From Phascolarctos cinereus (Eukaryota; Chordata; Mammalia; Diprotodontia; Phascolarctidae), in contig NW_018343971.1 of NCBI RefSeq assembly GCF_002099425.1, positions 20,391,001 to 20,455,000 on the forward strand: a DNA stretch of 64,000 bases, in the 5' to 3' direction. Position 1 is the first letter of the stretch. Each line of letters begins with the position of its first letter. The notes beneath the pieces were generated by a model, which had not been told where the DNA came from, ran no database searches, and was given only the letters and a program-made list of their open reading frames with translations. A program made the position numbers and the translations under genes. Shown piece by piece: positions 1-9,932 of this stretch.

Positions 1-809
1 AAAAATGAAGGGGTGAGAAAGAGGAATGCACTGGGAGAGGGAGAATGAGGAAATTTTTCTTACATAAAAGAGGGCAAGGAAGAGCTTTAACAATGGAGGG
101 GGAAGTGGGGGAAGGAGGGTGGTGGGCAATGCTTGAACCTCACTAATCAGAATTAGCTCAAAAAGGGAAGAATATACATACATACATATATAATACATAC
201 ACATACACACAGAGACAGTTGTGTACAGAAATGTAACTTACCCGAGGAGAAGGGGGTCAAGAGAGAAAGGGTGGGTAATAAAAGGGAAGGCAGATTAAGG
301 GAAGCAGTGGTTAGAAGCAAAATAGACTTTAGAGGAAGGACAGAATAAAAAGAGAGAGGAAGAAACAGAAGAAAATGGTATGGAGGGGAACATATAGTGA
401 GTAATCGTAACTGAATGTGAACAGGATAAGCTTACCCATAAAATGGAAGTTGGACAGCAGAATGGATTAGAAACAAGAATCAAACAATATGTTTGTAAGA
501 GACACACTTGAAACAGAGTCACGCAGAGTTAAAATAAAGTGCTGGAGCAGAATCTAATATGCTTCAGGTAGCAATCATTATCTCAAATAAAGCAAAACCA
601 AAAATAAACCTAAATTAAAAGGGATAATCAAGGAAACTATATTTTGCTGAAAGGTACCATAGACAATGACATATCAAAATTTTTACAGTAAGTTTCTCTG
701 ATAAAGGCCTTTTTTTTATACGGAGTATAAAACTGAGTCAAATTTGTAAAAATAAGAGCCATTCCTCAAATGATGGTCGAAGGATATAAATAAGGAGCTT
801 TTGGAAGAA
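1..809 (+). mobile_element. LINE-1, 5' part of an older internally deleted copy
   Basis: The left end (to about 480) is the purine-rich spacer between L1 ORF1 and ORF2. About 484-680 matches the ORF2 endonuclease start. Near 680 the sequence jumps to the C-terminal region of ORF2 (the stretch encoding an SDKGL-like motif), so most of ORF2 is missing. The copy is then interrupted by a second L1 and resumes at 1601. No long frame is open. The window edge cuts the 5' side. Confidence 0.75.
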
Positions 810-824
810 GAAATAAAAACTATC

Positions 825-1600
825 CAATACCACTATTAGGTCTGTATCCCAAAGAGATCATATAAAAGGGAAAAGGACCCACATGAACAAAAAATTTTAT
901 AGCAGCTTTTTTTGTGGTGGCAAAGAATTGGAAATTGAGGAGATGCTCATCAGTTGGGGAATGGCTGAACAAGTTGTGGTATATGAATGTAATGGAATAC
1001 TATTGTGCTATAAGAAATGATGAGCGGAGGGACTTCAGAAAAACTCAGACTTACATGAACTGATGCTGAGTGAAGTGAACAGAACAGGAGAACATTGTAC
1101 ACAGTAATAGCAACATTGTGCAATGATTAACTATGATAGACTTTGCTCTTCTCAATAATACAATGATACAAGATAATTCAAAAAAACTCATGATGGAAAA
1201 TGATATCCACATTCAGAAAAAGATTTCATATTGTCTCTATACAGACCAAAGCATACTATTTTAACTTTTTAAATTTTTTTCTTTCTTGTGGTTTTCCCCT
1301 TTTTCTGATTTTTCTTTCACAACATAACTAATGTGGAAATATGTTTATCATTATTGTACATGTATAACCTGTATCAGATTGCTTACTCTCTTGGGGAGGG
1401 CATAGGGAAGAGAAAGAGCGAGAAAAATTCAGAAATCAAAATCTATAAAAATGAATGTTGAAAACTACCTTTATGTGTAATTGGGAAAAGAATTAAATAC
1501 TATTAAGTGGGAAAAATAGATTTGCAGTTTCATGTACAATCATTTTTTTCTAAAATGCTTGTTTTATTTCTTAAGTTCAAAATAAAATAAAATAAAAAAT
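825..1600 (+). mobile_element. 5'-truncated LINE-1 inserted into another LINE-1
   Basis: Begins in the ORF2 C-terminus (ATACCACTATTAGG, then the FIAAFFVVAKNW-type segment) and runs through the L1 3' UTR to an A-rich tail (AAAATAAAATAAAAT). It is flanked by an imperfect 15-bp target duplication, GAAATAAAAACTATC at 810-824 and GAAATCAAAGCTATC at 1601-1615. The host L1 reads on across the two flanks. About 85 bases after the usual L1 3' end (about 1510) may be transduced flank. Confidence 0.75.
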
Positions 1601-2490
1601 GAAATCAAAGCTATCTATAGCCATGTAGTAATATTCTAAATCACTACTGATTATAGAAATGCAAATTAAAACAACTTTGAGGTACCACCTCAGACATACT
1701 AAAAATTACAAATGATAGAGGAGATGAGGGAAGAGTAGGTACACTAATAAGATGGAGTAGTGAACTGGTATAATCATTTTGGAGAACAATTTGGAACTAG
1801 GCCCAAAGGACTATAAAACTGTGCATATCCTTTGACCCAGCAACAACACCACTAGGTCTGTATTCCAAAGAGATTTTTTTTAAAAGAGAAAAGGACCTAT
1901 AGGTACAAATACACACACATACACACAGAGCAACTCTTTTTGTGGTGACAAAGAAATGGAAATTATGGGGATACTCATCAATTGGGGAATGACTGAACAA
2001 ATTCTGGTATATGATTGTGATGGAGTATTATTGTACTCTGGGAAATGAAGATGGAGTTGTTTCAGAAAAATATGGTAAGACCTATATGAACTAATACAAG
2101 ACAAAGTGAGAAGAACTGGGAGATCACTATACATGGTAACGGCAATGTTATAAAGATGATCAACTGTGAAATACTTGGCTACTCTGATCAGTACAATTAT
2201 CCAAGACAATTCCAAAGGACTCATGATGAAAAAATGCTATCCATCTCCAGGGAGATAACTGATGAACTCTGAATGTAAATTGAGGTATCATTTTCTCACT
2301 TTATTTTTCTTGCTTTTTAAAAAATATGGCTAGTTTGGAAATACTTTGCATGATTTCACATGTATAATAGATATAATATTACTTGCCTTCTCAGTGGATA
2401 GGGGAGGAGGTGGGAAGGGAGTGAGAGAATTTGGAGCTCAAAATTTAAAAAGAAAAGAATGTTTAAAGTAAATAATGAATTTAAAAATAT
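1601..2490 (+). mobile_element. LINE-1, 3' remainder of the host copy
   Basis: Continues the L1 that begins at position 1. It holds ORF2 C-terminal sequence, then the 3' UTR with a TCATGATGAAAAAATGC-like block, a G-rich stretch near 2400 and an A-rich end near 2480. Heavily mutated, no usable frame. Confidence 0.75.
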
Positions 2491-2552
2491 TTTAAAAATA
2501 ATTTGATGTTGTGCTATTAAAATCACTAAAGTGTACATACACATTGATCAAT

Positions 2553-3045
2553 ACCACAAGAACATCAAAGACAGAGGAAAGGATAGTACATATGCAAAAA
2601 CATTACCCTGAGCACTTTTTGTGGTTGCAAAGAAGTGGAAACAAATCAAACCCATTCTTTGGAAAATAGCTGGACAAGTCATCCTATGTGAAGATATAAG
2701 GAATTCACTGAAATATGTATGAGATGATGCAGAGCAAAGGAAGGAGAACCAAGATCAGTAAGTACAATAATACACAGGAAACGGATATTGAAAAACACCA
2801 GACCTCTGGCCATTGAAATCACTGATTTCACACCTCTTTCCTGGGGGTAAAGAGGTGGTGGACTGGTACAAGATGAAGCATATGTTATCAGACTTAGCTA
2901 GTCTGTTGGTTTGTTTGCTTAAACTATATTTCTTTACCATAAGGGACAGTTCTTGGGAGTGAGGGGTGGAGAATAAGGTAAGATTAGGAAATGAAAGTGA
3001 TATTTTAAAAAGCCATCAATGAAAACATTTTTTTAAAAAAAGATA
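2553..3045 (+). mobile_element. Older LINE-1-type 3' end with a different 3' UTR
   Basis: Keeps the L1 ORF2 C-terminal signature (GCACTTTTTGTGGTTGCAAA) but has a different 3' UTR (TATGTTATCAGACTTAGCTAG) and ends in an A-rich run near 3045. This looks like a separate, older L1 lineage. Boundaries are approximate. Confidence 0.55.
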
Positions 3046-3065
3046 TGATATTAAAGTAGGATGGG

Positions 3066-3250
3066 GAAACTCAGGTGTAGAGCCAGACTAGCAAAACTCA
3101 CTGTGAAAGCTTGTGCAAATCCTGCACTTAATTTTCCTGAGCCTCTGTTTCTCTACCTGTAAAATGTGGATGATGATACCTGCCTACCTCACAGGGCTGC
3201 TGTGAGTATCAAATAAGATAATATATGGGAATACCCTGCAAAGCCCGAGT
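3066..3250 (+). repeat. MIR SINE
   Basis: MIR core and tail are visible: GCCTCTGTTTCTCTACCTGT, AAAATGTGGATGATGATACC, then CTCACAGGGCTGCTGTGAG. Old and diverged. Confidence 0.8.
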
Positions 3251-3459
3251 CATTAGGTGCTGGGCACATTTTCTTGGAAGTATCCATTGTTGAAACTTGG
3301 CACAGTTCCGACATTTCATCAAATCTCCTGGTTCAGGATTGCAAAGAGCAATAAAGTAAAATGAAATTAAGGATTTTTTCTTGTTGTTGTTGTGGGGTAA
3401 AATACGGGAATGGAAGCTCCTACCTATTATAAAGTCCACCCTTAGCATAACAAAGCTTT

Positions 3460-4570
3460 TCATCGCTTACTAATGGCTCCCTGTCAGGAGCGCTGAGAAC
3501 TATTATCACTGCTCTGCCCCTTCACATGGGCCTTTCAAACATCACTGTTTCACTTAATTCTTTCACCTCCTTCAGTTCAGACGCAATAAAAACCTTTCAC
3601 TGGCTGACATCTCAAAAGGCAGAGCTGCCTCCAACTGCTGTATAATTCAGGAGGTCCTTTCTCATTTTAATTGGCTATCTAATTGGAATGTTTATGGGAT
3701 GTGAGATAGCTTGGGATGAAAAGGCAGGGCCAGCAATTATGTGGCCGACATTCCTATCTGGCAGAGTTAATAGTTAAAAAAAAAACCCAAAAAAACCCAA
3801 AGTTCACTGGAATGCCATGGTTTTGTTCCCCCAAGAAATACCTTGATTTGAAACAATGTAATTCCCAAGTCAGAAATTATGTCATGCTGGGCTTCTCTGG
3901 CTACAAGTTGGAGCTTTTTGATGTTAGCATCACATGAAAGACAGGAGGCTAGGTCAGGTTTATAACTGCTCACTCGCTCTCTCACTGGCTGGAGATAAGG
4001 CTGTGCTGTTGGTTTGATGGACTTTCGATGAATGACTTCATTCTGGTAGATGAGGTCACCAGAGTCCAGGCAATAAAGTTTCTGATATTCACAGGTTTTC
4101 AAAGCTGCCAGTCCCTTCAAAGGCAATCACCCAAGTGTCCCCATTGGCCCATGGGAGGCCCTGGGATCATTACAGCTAGGTCCATCACCAGCCCTGTTTT
4201 TTACATGTGGAATGTATTCCCAGTTCCAACACTGCCCTTCCCCCTAACGTTTCTTTGAGGAAGTCTGTAGAGGTGTTCTAAGTTATAAGTAGGGCAAGTG
4301 GGGTGGAAGCCAACTGACCATTTCGGGTATTTTGACCCAAATAGGTTTTGTTTTGAATGAGTTTTCTGCATTTTTTCCAACTCATCTGATTGGTACCAAT
4401 TTTGTGTTACAAAAATAGTTATCAGACAAACTAATTAACTAATTAACTAACTAATCTTTTCCCTGGCCCTGGTTGAGTTTACGCTGTTGTTTTTTCTTTT
4501 ATTTTTAAATCAATACACATATTTCAGGGTATCAACAGCATTTATCACTGGAAGACATCTTAAAGATCAT
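3460..4570. other. Unassigned, mostly non-repetitive DNA
   Basis: I recognise no repeat or gene here. A TAAT-containing cluster (TTTTAATTGGCTATCTAATT, 3665-3684) would suit homeodomain proteins. Open frames are short and unsupported. Confidence 0.5.
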
Positions 4571-4576
4571 CTCACT

Positions 4577-4760
4577 CAGGTGTTCTCAAACTTTTGTTTT
4601 TGTTTATGGCTTGACCAGAGGAATAGAGGTATACTTAGAGTAGAGTTGAGAGAAATGCCCAGGATTTGACTGCAGGTGTCAATTACATACAATTTGCAGC
4701 ACACAGAGACACTCATGACACACCAGTGTACGGTTTGGAATAACTTTGAGTGTATATGTA
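4577..4760. mobile_element. Possible hAT-type DNA transposon relic
   Basis: Ends look like loose inverted repeats: GGTGTTCTCAAAC at the left, GTTTGGAATAAC at the right. No convincing 8-bp target duplication. Tentative. Confidence 0.3.
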
Positions 4761-5042
4761 TCTGTTGTGGTTGCTGGGTCTCCTTTATTAAATTGTGATC
4801 TCTCTTTTTTTCTGATGTTGAATCACATGACTGTACCACATGTGTCTGTTAACACTTGATTATACACAATCTCATGGTTCCCTAATCCTTCCATGTCTTT
4901 GAGTTTTCCATACCCAATAAGATTACAAAGGTAGGGAGGTTTCATATACTTTTGCATTTCCCATGCACCTGAGATAATGCTAAGCCCACAGAGGTTGTAT
5001 GTATAACATGTCCAACGTATGGCTGGATTGAATCTTGGAGCA

Positions 5043-5077
5043 GGGGAGAGGAGGGAGGGAGGGAGGGAGGGAGAGAA
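5043..5077. repeat. (GGGA)n simple repeat
   Basis: A run of GAGG/GGGA units on the plus strand. The adjoining long minus-strand frame is a by-product of it. Confidence 0.9.
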
Positions 5078-5384
5078 ACAATGGAAGAAGATGTCATTCC
5101 AGCCTCCAAAAAGACAGTAGGTAAAAATATTTCCTCTTTCATGATGGCCTTTAAAATACCAAGCATCAATCAATATATGAGAGTATAACATGATACCGTC
5201 AGAGGAGGCATTCTCAGCATAGGAAATTGTATGGGTAATTGCATGGAGGTGGAATACTTTAGAATTTTCTCTAGAAGTACAGATTTTGTTAATAGGGATG
5301 TGGTAGACTATAGGCATTAAATGAGACATATGCTATTACACATGGGTGATATGTCTGCTTAAATATACTTTTCATTTGTAAATG

Positions 5385-5545
5385 TTATTATTTTATTTTT
5401 TCTCGGTTACATGTAAAAACAATTTTTAACATTAGTTTTTAAAATTTTTGAGTTCCAAATTCTCTTTCTCCCTCTCTCTCTTCTCTCTCCCCTCCTTGAG
5501 AAGCAAGCAATTTGATATAGATTATACATATGTAGGAGGGTGGGT
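5385..5545 (-). mobile_element. LINE-1 3' end, strongly 5'-truncated
   Basis: Read on the minus strand this is L1 3' UTR: the CTTGCTTCTCAAGGAG-type segment, a G/A-rich block, GGAACTCAAAA and an A-rich tail (T-rich at the plus-strand left end). Confidence 0.75.
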
Positions 5546-5639
5546 TTTATTGGGGGAGGTAAAATTTGAAGATCGCTGTGTTACAAAAAAAAAGAGGGCT
5601 AACAAAACTTTAAGTATAGGCTACTGAAAAAGGGATATA

Positions 5640-6190
5640 GTATAAAATAAGACTAGACAGGCAAGTTGATTTTGGAATATGTAAGATTTGAAATGCCAGG
5701 TTAAAGAATTTGGATTTTATTCAGGAAAAAATGGAAGCTACTGAAAATCTTTGAGCTGAGAATTGATCGGAGCTGTGTTTTAGCAAGATGGATGTGGTGC
5801 TGATGTGTATGATGGACTGAGGGAAGCAAACTAGAGGTAGGAAGATGAGGGAGGGAGAGATGTAATCCAAAGGAGAGTAATGATGGCTTGAACTAGGTCA
5901 GCAGAAGCAAGCTAGAAAAAAAAATGGATATAAGAAAACACAAAGAGTAGAATTGACACAATTTGTAGAATGACCAGGTGGGTGTGAGGAGGTAGAAGGA
6001 AGAGACAAAGATAATTCCAAGATATTCAAAGTTCCAGGAATTAAAGGATAGTGATATTATAGGAACAGAGAACTCATGAAGGGTAGTTGGTTTGAGGGCA
6101 GGGGGAGGAGACGAGGAGGTCAGTCTTAGACACGTTGAGTTTGATGTAGGTTGTACCATGAGCAGGTAGAAGTGTAGGTCTGGACCTCAA
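5640..6190 (+). repeat. Ancient mammalian interspersed repeat, family not assigned
   Basis: Matches a repeat I know from many mammalian genomes but cannot name: AATTTGGATTTTATTCAGG, then CACGTTGAGTTTGATGTAGG and GTAGGTCTGGACCTCAAGAG. Other pieces lie at 17045, 23600, 32970, 38216, 47275, 53480, 60395 and 62670. Confidence 0.55.
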
Positions 6191-6329
6191 GAGTGAGCTT
6201 CTAGGCAGGAATAGGGAGCAGAGAACCAAAGCCCTCCAATGCTTTCCTTTATAGAGGAGAGAAACCAGATTCAGCTCACTCCATTTTGTTATCTGTTGCC
6301 CTGCTTGGGTTCACCTCCATGCGACAAGA

Positions 6330-6525
6330 TGCGCCTGGCTGAGCACCCTTGGTGTCCCATTCTTCCCATGCACCCCCTACTTTCCTGCTTCTTTTTCTGT
6401 GTTGTCTCTCCTTTTGGACTGTAAACTTCTTGAGGTCAGGGACTGTATGTTTGTTAATTGCACCCCCAGCACTTAGCACAGTACATATAGTAGGCTCCTT
6501 AATAAATGTTTTTTGAATTGGACTG
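6330..6525 (+). mobile_element. LINE L2 3' end
   Basis: Carries the L2 3' signature: ACTTCTTGAGGTCAGGGACT, then CAGCACTTAGCACAGTACAT and CTTAATAAATGTTTTTTGAA. Confidence 0.8.
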
Positions 6526-6567
6526 GGCAAAGAGAAATAGTGTGTAATACGGCTCAAAAAGTAGGTT

Positions 6568-6716
6568 TGGGGGGTAGCTAGGTAGCACAGTGGATAGAGC
6601 ACCAGCCCTGGAGTCAGGAGGACCTGGGTTCAAATCTGGCCTCAGACACATAACACTTGACTAGCTGTATGACCCTGGGCAAGTCACTTAACCCCATTGC
6701 CTAGTCAAAAAAAAAT
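6568..6716 (+). repeat. Marsupial tRNA-headed SINE (first of a tandem pair)
   Basis: GGTAGCTAGGTAGCACAGTG head, CTGGAGTCAGGAGGACCTGG, CCTGGGCAAGTCACTTAACC and a short A-tail. An 11-bp flank AAAAGTAGGTT at 6557-6567 recurs only after the second SINE. Confidence 0.9.
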
Positions 6717-6717
6717 T

Positions 6718-6874
6718 GTGGGGCAGCTAAGTGGCACAGTGGATAGAGCACTGGCCTTGAAGTCAGGAGTACCTGAGTTCAAATCCAGCCTCAGACCAAA
6801 CACTTGACACTTCCTAGCTGTGTGACCCTGGGCAAGTCACTTAAGCCCAATTGCTTTTAAAAAAAAAAAAAGAG
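6718..6874 (+). repeat. Marsupial tRNA-headed SINE (second of a tandem pair)
   Basis: Same family and strand as the SINE immediately upstream, ending in an A-tail. AAAAGTAGGTT at 6875-6885 pairs with 6557-6567, so one target duplication encloses both. The second copy most likely landed in the A-tail of the first. Confidence 0.9.
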
Positions 6875-7004
6875 AAAAGTAGGTTGGGGTCAAGTTGTGA
6901 TGGACTTCAGATGCTAAATTTGTTTATATTTATATATATTTTTATATTTGATACTAGATGAAATAAAGAATCATAAGAGTTTATTGAATGGGACAATGAC
7001 GTGG

Positions 7005-7280
7005 GGCTGACCATAGTGGTGCATGCCTATAATCTCTTCTACAGGTGAGACTGAGGCTGATGGCTCTCTTTAGCTCAGGAATTCTGAGCAGCAATGGACT
7101 AAGGTGATTGGCTGCCTAAATTAAGTCTGGCACCAGTATAGGGGTGGGGTGGGGTGGGGGTGGGGGTGGTACTGGGCTACCTAAGGAGAAGCAAACCAGC
7201 CCAGATCAGAACAAAACAGTCCAGAGATAGTACTGAGCCCATCTACATAGCCTGAGAGAAGCAGAGACACCTAGTCAAAG
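7005..7280 (+). pseudogene. RN7SL: 7SL (SRP) RNA retropseudogene, nearly full length
   Basis: The window follows 7SL RNA from its 5' Alu domain through the S domain. TAGTGGTGCATGCCTATAAT matches the 5' GGTGGCGCGTGCCTGTAGTC region. AGACTGAGGCTGATGGCTC, TAGCTCAGGAATTCTGAGC and AAGTCTGGCACCAGTATAGG follow in order. CTACCTAAGGAGAAGCAAAC matches the TTGCCTAAGGAGGGGTGAAC region. Many point differences and a G-rich expansion (about 7140-7170) show it is not a working SRP RNA. A purine-rich stretch (7281-7335) could be its decayed A-tail. It has both domains, unlike 7SL-derived SINEs such as Alu or B1, which lack the S domain. Confidence 0.8.
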
Positions 7281-7335
7281 AAAGTAAAGGAAGAAGGCAA
7301 GGGAAGAAAAGGAAAAGGAAGGGAAGGGAAAAGAA

Positions 7336-8264
7336 TCATTCATTTTAATATCTTTATGCCAGCACGCTAACAGCAAACCCTACCTCAACAAACCAGTGGC
7401 AGATCCTTAGCCTCAGTGCTGTGGAACAGGCAAACTCCAACACTAGGACTCCCCATGTACCTCAGCACAGCCAGGGGAACGGGCAGACTCTAGCAAAGAG
7501 AACTGCCTTGTGCTTCAGTGTAGTTCAGGGCACACAGGTAGACACCAACCCTACAAGTGCCTAAGCAAACAGGCAGCTGCCAGAAGCCAGACCACACTTG
7601 CCTTATTATAGTCCTAGGGAAATGTAGAAGCACCCCACTGGCCTCAGCACATGCTAGACACCACCACTAGGACCCCCGCTCAGCACCAGGTAAGTTGCCA
7701 GACCCCTATGGCGTCCAGCAGCACTAGCCACCCCCCCCACCACACCCCTTCAGTTCAACGCCAGACACTAGGGTCCCCTGTGGGCCTCAGGACAATATCA
7801 GTGCAGCACCAGATGAACAACCAGGGACTGCGGAAGCTGGCACAAGGAGCCTGAGTCAGTGCCCTTTCCCCCCTGGATACCGAGCTCAAATTTAAGAGAA
7901 AGAAAAAAAAGGCCAAAAAAGATGATCAAAAAACAACAAAGAAGATATCTGACCATAGAAAGTTATTATGGTGACAGGGAAGATTAAGACACAAACTCAG
8001 AAGAGAACAACAGTGTCAAAACACCTGTGGGTAAAACCCCAAAGAAAAATGGGAAACGATCTTAAACCCAAAAAGAACTCATGGAAGACCTCAAAAAAGT
8101 AGCTTAAAGTCATATAAGAGAGGTAAAAGAAAAATTGGGAAAAGAAATTAGAGAATTATGAAAAAAGAGTCAACACCTTGGAAAAAGAAAACAACTGCTT
8201 AAAAATAATTGGCCAAATGGAAATCAAAGCATGAAAACTAATTGAGGAAAACAACTCCTTAAAA
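7336..8264 (+). mobile_element. LINE-1 5' region: putative 5' UTR and start of ORF1
   Basis: 7336-7850 is relatively C-rich, with loosely repeated CCTCAGCACAGCCAGG-like blocks, as expected for a marsupial L1 5' UTR. From about 7880 to 8264 the sequence matches the ORF1 coiled-coil start (AAAAAGAACTCATGGAAGAC, then AAAAAAGAGTCAACACCTTGG). ORF1 is not open. The copy is interrupted at 8265 by a younger L1 and resumes at 9933. It starts right after the 7SL pseudogene, in the same orientation. Confidence 0.65.
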
Positions 8265-8275
8265 GTTAGAATTGG

Positions 8276-9932
8276 CATCAAAACTGCTTGGTACTGGCTA
8301 AGTAATAGAGTGGTGGATCAGTGGAATAGGTTAAATATGAAAGACACAGTAGTCAATGACTATAGTAATCTATTCTTTGATAAACCCAAAGACCCCAGCT
8401 TCTGGGATAAGAACGCACTCTTTGAAAAAAACTGCTGGGAAAACTGGAAAAGAGTATGGCAGAAACTAGACACAGATGAAAATCTCACACCATATACCAA
8501 AATAAAGTCAAAATGGGTTTATGATTTAGTTATAAAGGCTGATACTATAAGCAAACTGGGAGAGCAAGGAATAGTTTGATTTAGATATAAGTGCTGATAG
8601 TACAAGCAAACTAGGAGAACAAGGAATAGTTTACCTATCAGATCTATGGAGAACAGAAGAATTCATGACCAAAAAAGAGATAGAGAACATTATGAAAAGC
8701 AAAATTGATCATTTTGATTACATTAAATTGAAAAGTTTTTGCACAAACAAAACCAATGCAACTAAAATTAAAAGGAAGGTAGAAAATTGGGAAAGAATTT
8801 TTACAACCAGTCTCTCTGATAAAGGCCTCATTTCTAAAATATACAGAGAATTAAGTCAAATTTATAAGAATACAAGCCATTCCCCAATTGATAAATGGTC
8901 AAAGGATATGAACAGAAAGTTCTCAGATGAAGAAATTAAAGCCATCTATAGTCATGTGAAAAAATGCTCCAAATCATTATTGATTAGAGAAATGTAAATC
9001 AAAACAACTCTGAGGTACCACATCACACCTATCAGATTGGCCAACATGACAAAACAGGAAAATGATAAATGTTGGAGAAGATGTGGGAAAATTGGAACAC
9101 TAATACTTTGTTGGTGGAGTTGTGAAATGATTCAACCATTTTGGAGAGCATTTTGGAAACTATGCCCAAAGGGCTAAAAAATGTGCCTACCCTTTGATCC
9201 AGCAATAGCAGTTCTAGGGCTATATCCAAAAGAGATCTTACAAATGGGAAAAGGACCCACGTATACAAAAATATTCATAGCAGCTGTTTTTGTGGTGGCA
9301 AAGAATTGGAAATTGAGAGGATGCCCACGAACAGGGGAATGGCTGAGCAAGTTGTGGTATATGAATGTAATGGAATACTATTGTGCTGTAAGAAATGAAG
9401 AACAGGCTGACTTCAGAAAAACCTTATATGGTCTGATGCTGAGTGAAGTGAGCAGAACCAAGAGGACTTTGTACACAATAACAGCCACATTATGCAATGA
9501 CTAAGATTGTTAAACTGAACCTTTCTCAGCATTATGAGGATCTAAGACATCTCCAGAGGCCTCAGGATGGATAATGCTGTTCACATTCAAAGAAAGAACT
9601 ACGAAAGTTGAATTGCTATTTTTTTCTCTTCTATTGAGTTTTGTTTCCTCTTTCTGATGGTTCCTCCTATTGGTTTTAATTTTTACTTACAACTTCAATA
9701 ATGTGAAAATATGTTTAATAGGAATGTAAATGTATAGCCTGTATCAGATTGTGCACCATCTTGGGGAGGGTGGGGGGGGGAAGAAGGGGGAGAAAAATTT
9801 TAAACTCAAAAGCATATGGAAGTGATTATTGATAAATCTAAATAAATTAATAAAAAAAGAGCTGTGAACTAAAGGTTATGGTTTTCTAACTCTGTTTAAA
9901 TTAAAGACATTTTATTTTTGCTTGGAAAAAAT
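8276..9932 (+). mobile_element. 5'-truncated LINE-1 with probable 3' transduction, inserted in an older LINE-1
   Basis: Starts in the last third of ORF2. Readable pieces: 8310-8579 (…LTPYTKIKSKWVYDL…), 8665-8997 (…FDYIKLKSFCTNKTNA…IREM) and 9181-9504 (…FDPAIAVLGLYPKEI…). These are L1 ORF2 C-terminal motifs downstream of the RT core, separated by stops and frame changes. The 3' UTR runs to an A-rich stretch at about 9841-9859. About 70 further non-L1 bases (9860-9925) hold ATTAAA at 9900-9905, followed 20 bases later by a second A-run (9926-9931). The insert is flanked by a perfect 11-bp duplication, GTTAGAATTGG, at 8265-8275 and 9933-9943. It is younger than its host. Confidence 0.88.

Noticed and set aside
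4823-5329. 168-codon minus-strand frame
   Set aside because: Runs across a (GGGA)n repeat, has no known domain, and a second frame is open there too.
6568-6640. tRNA gene in SINE heads
   Set aside because: A/B-box-like text is only the SINE promoter; there is no full cloverleaf, and the same head recurs in many SINEs.
7005-7280. Functional 7SL RNA gene
   Set aside because: Too many substitutions and a G-rich expansion in the helical core.
8310-9504. L1 ORF2-like frames as a live gene
   Set aside because: Only the C-terminal third is present, without endonuclease or RT core, and it is broken.
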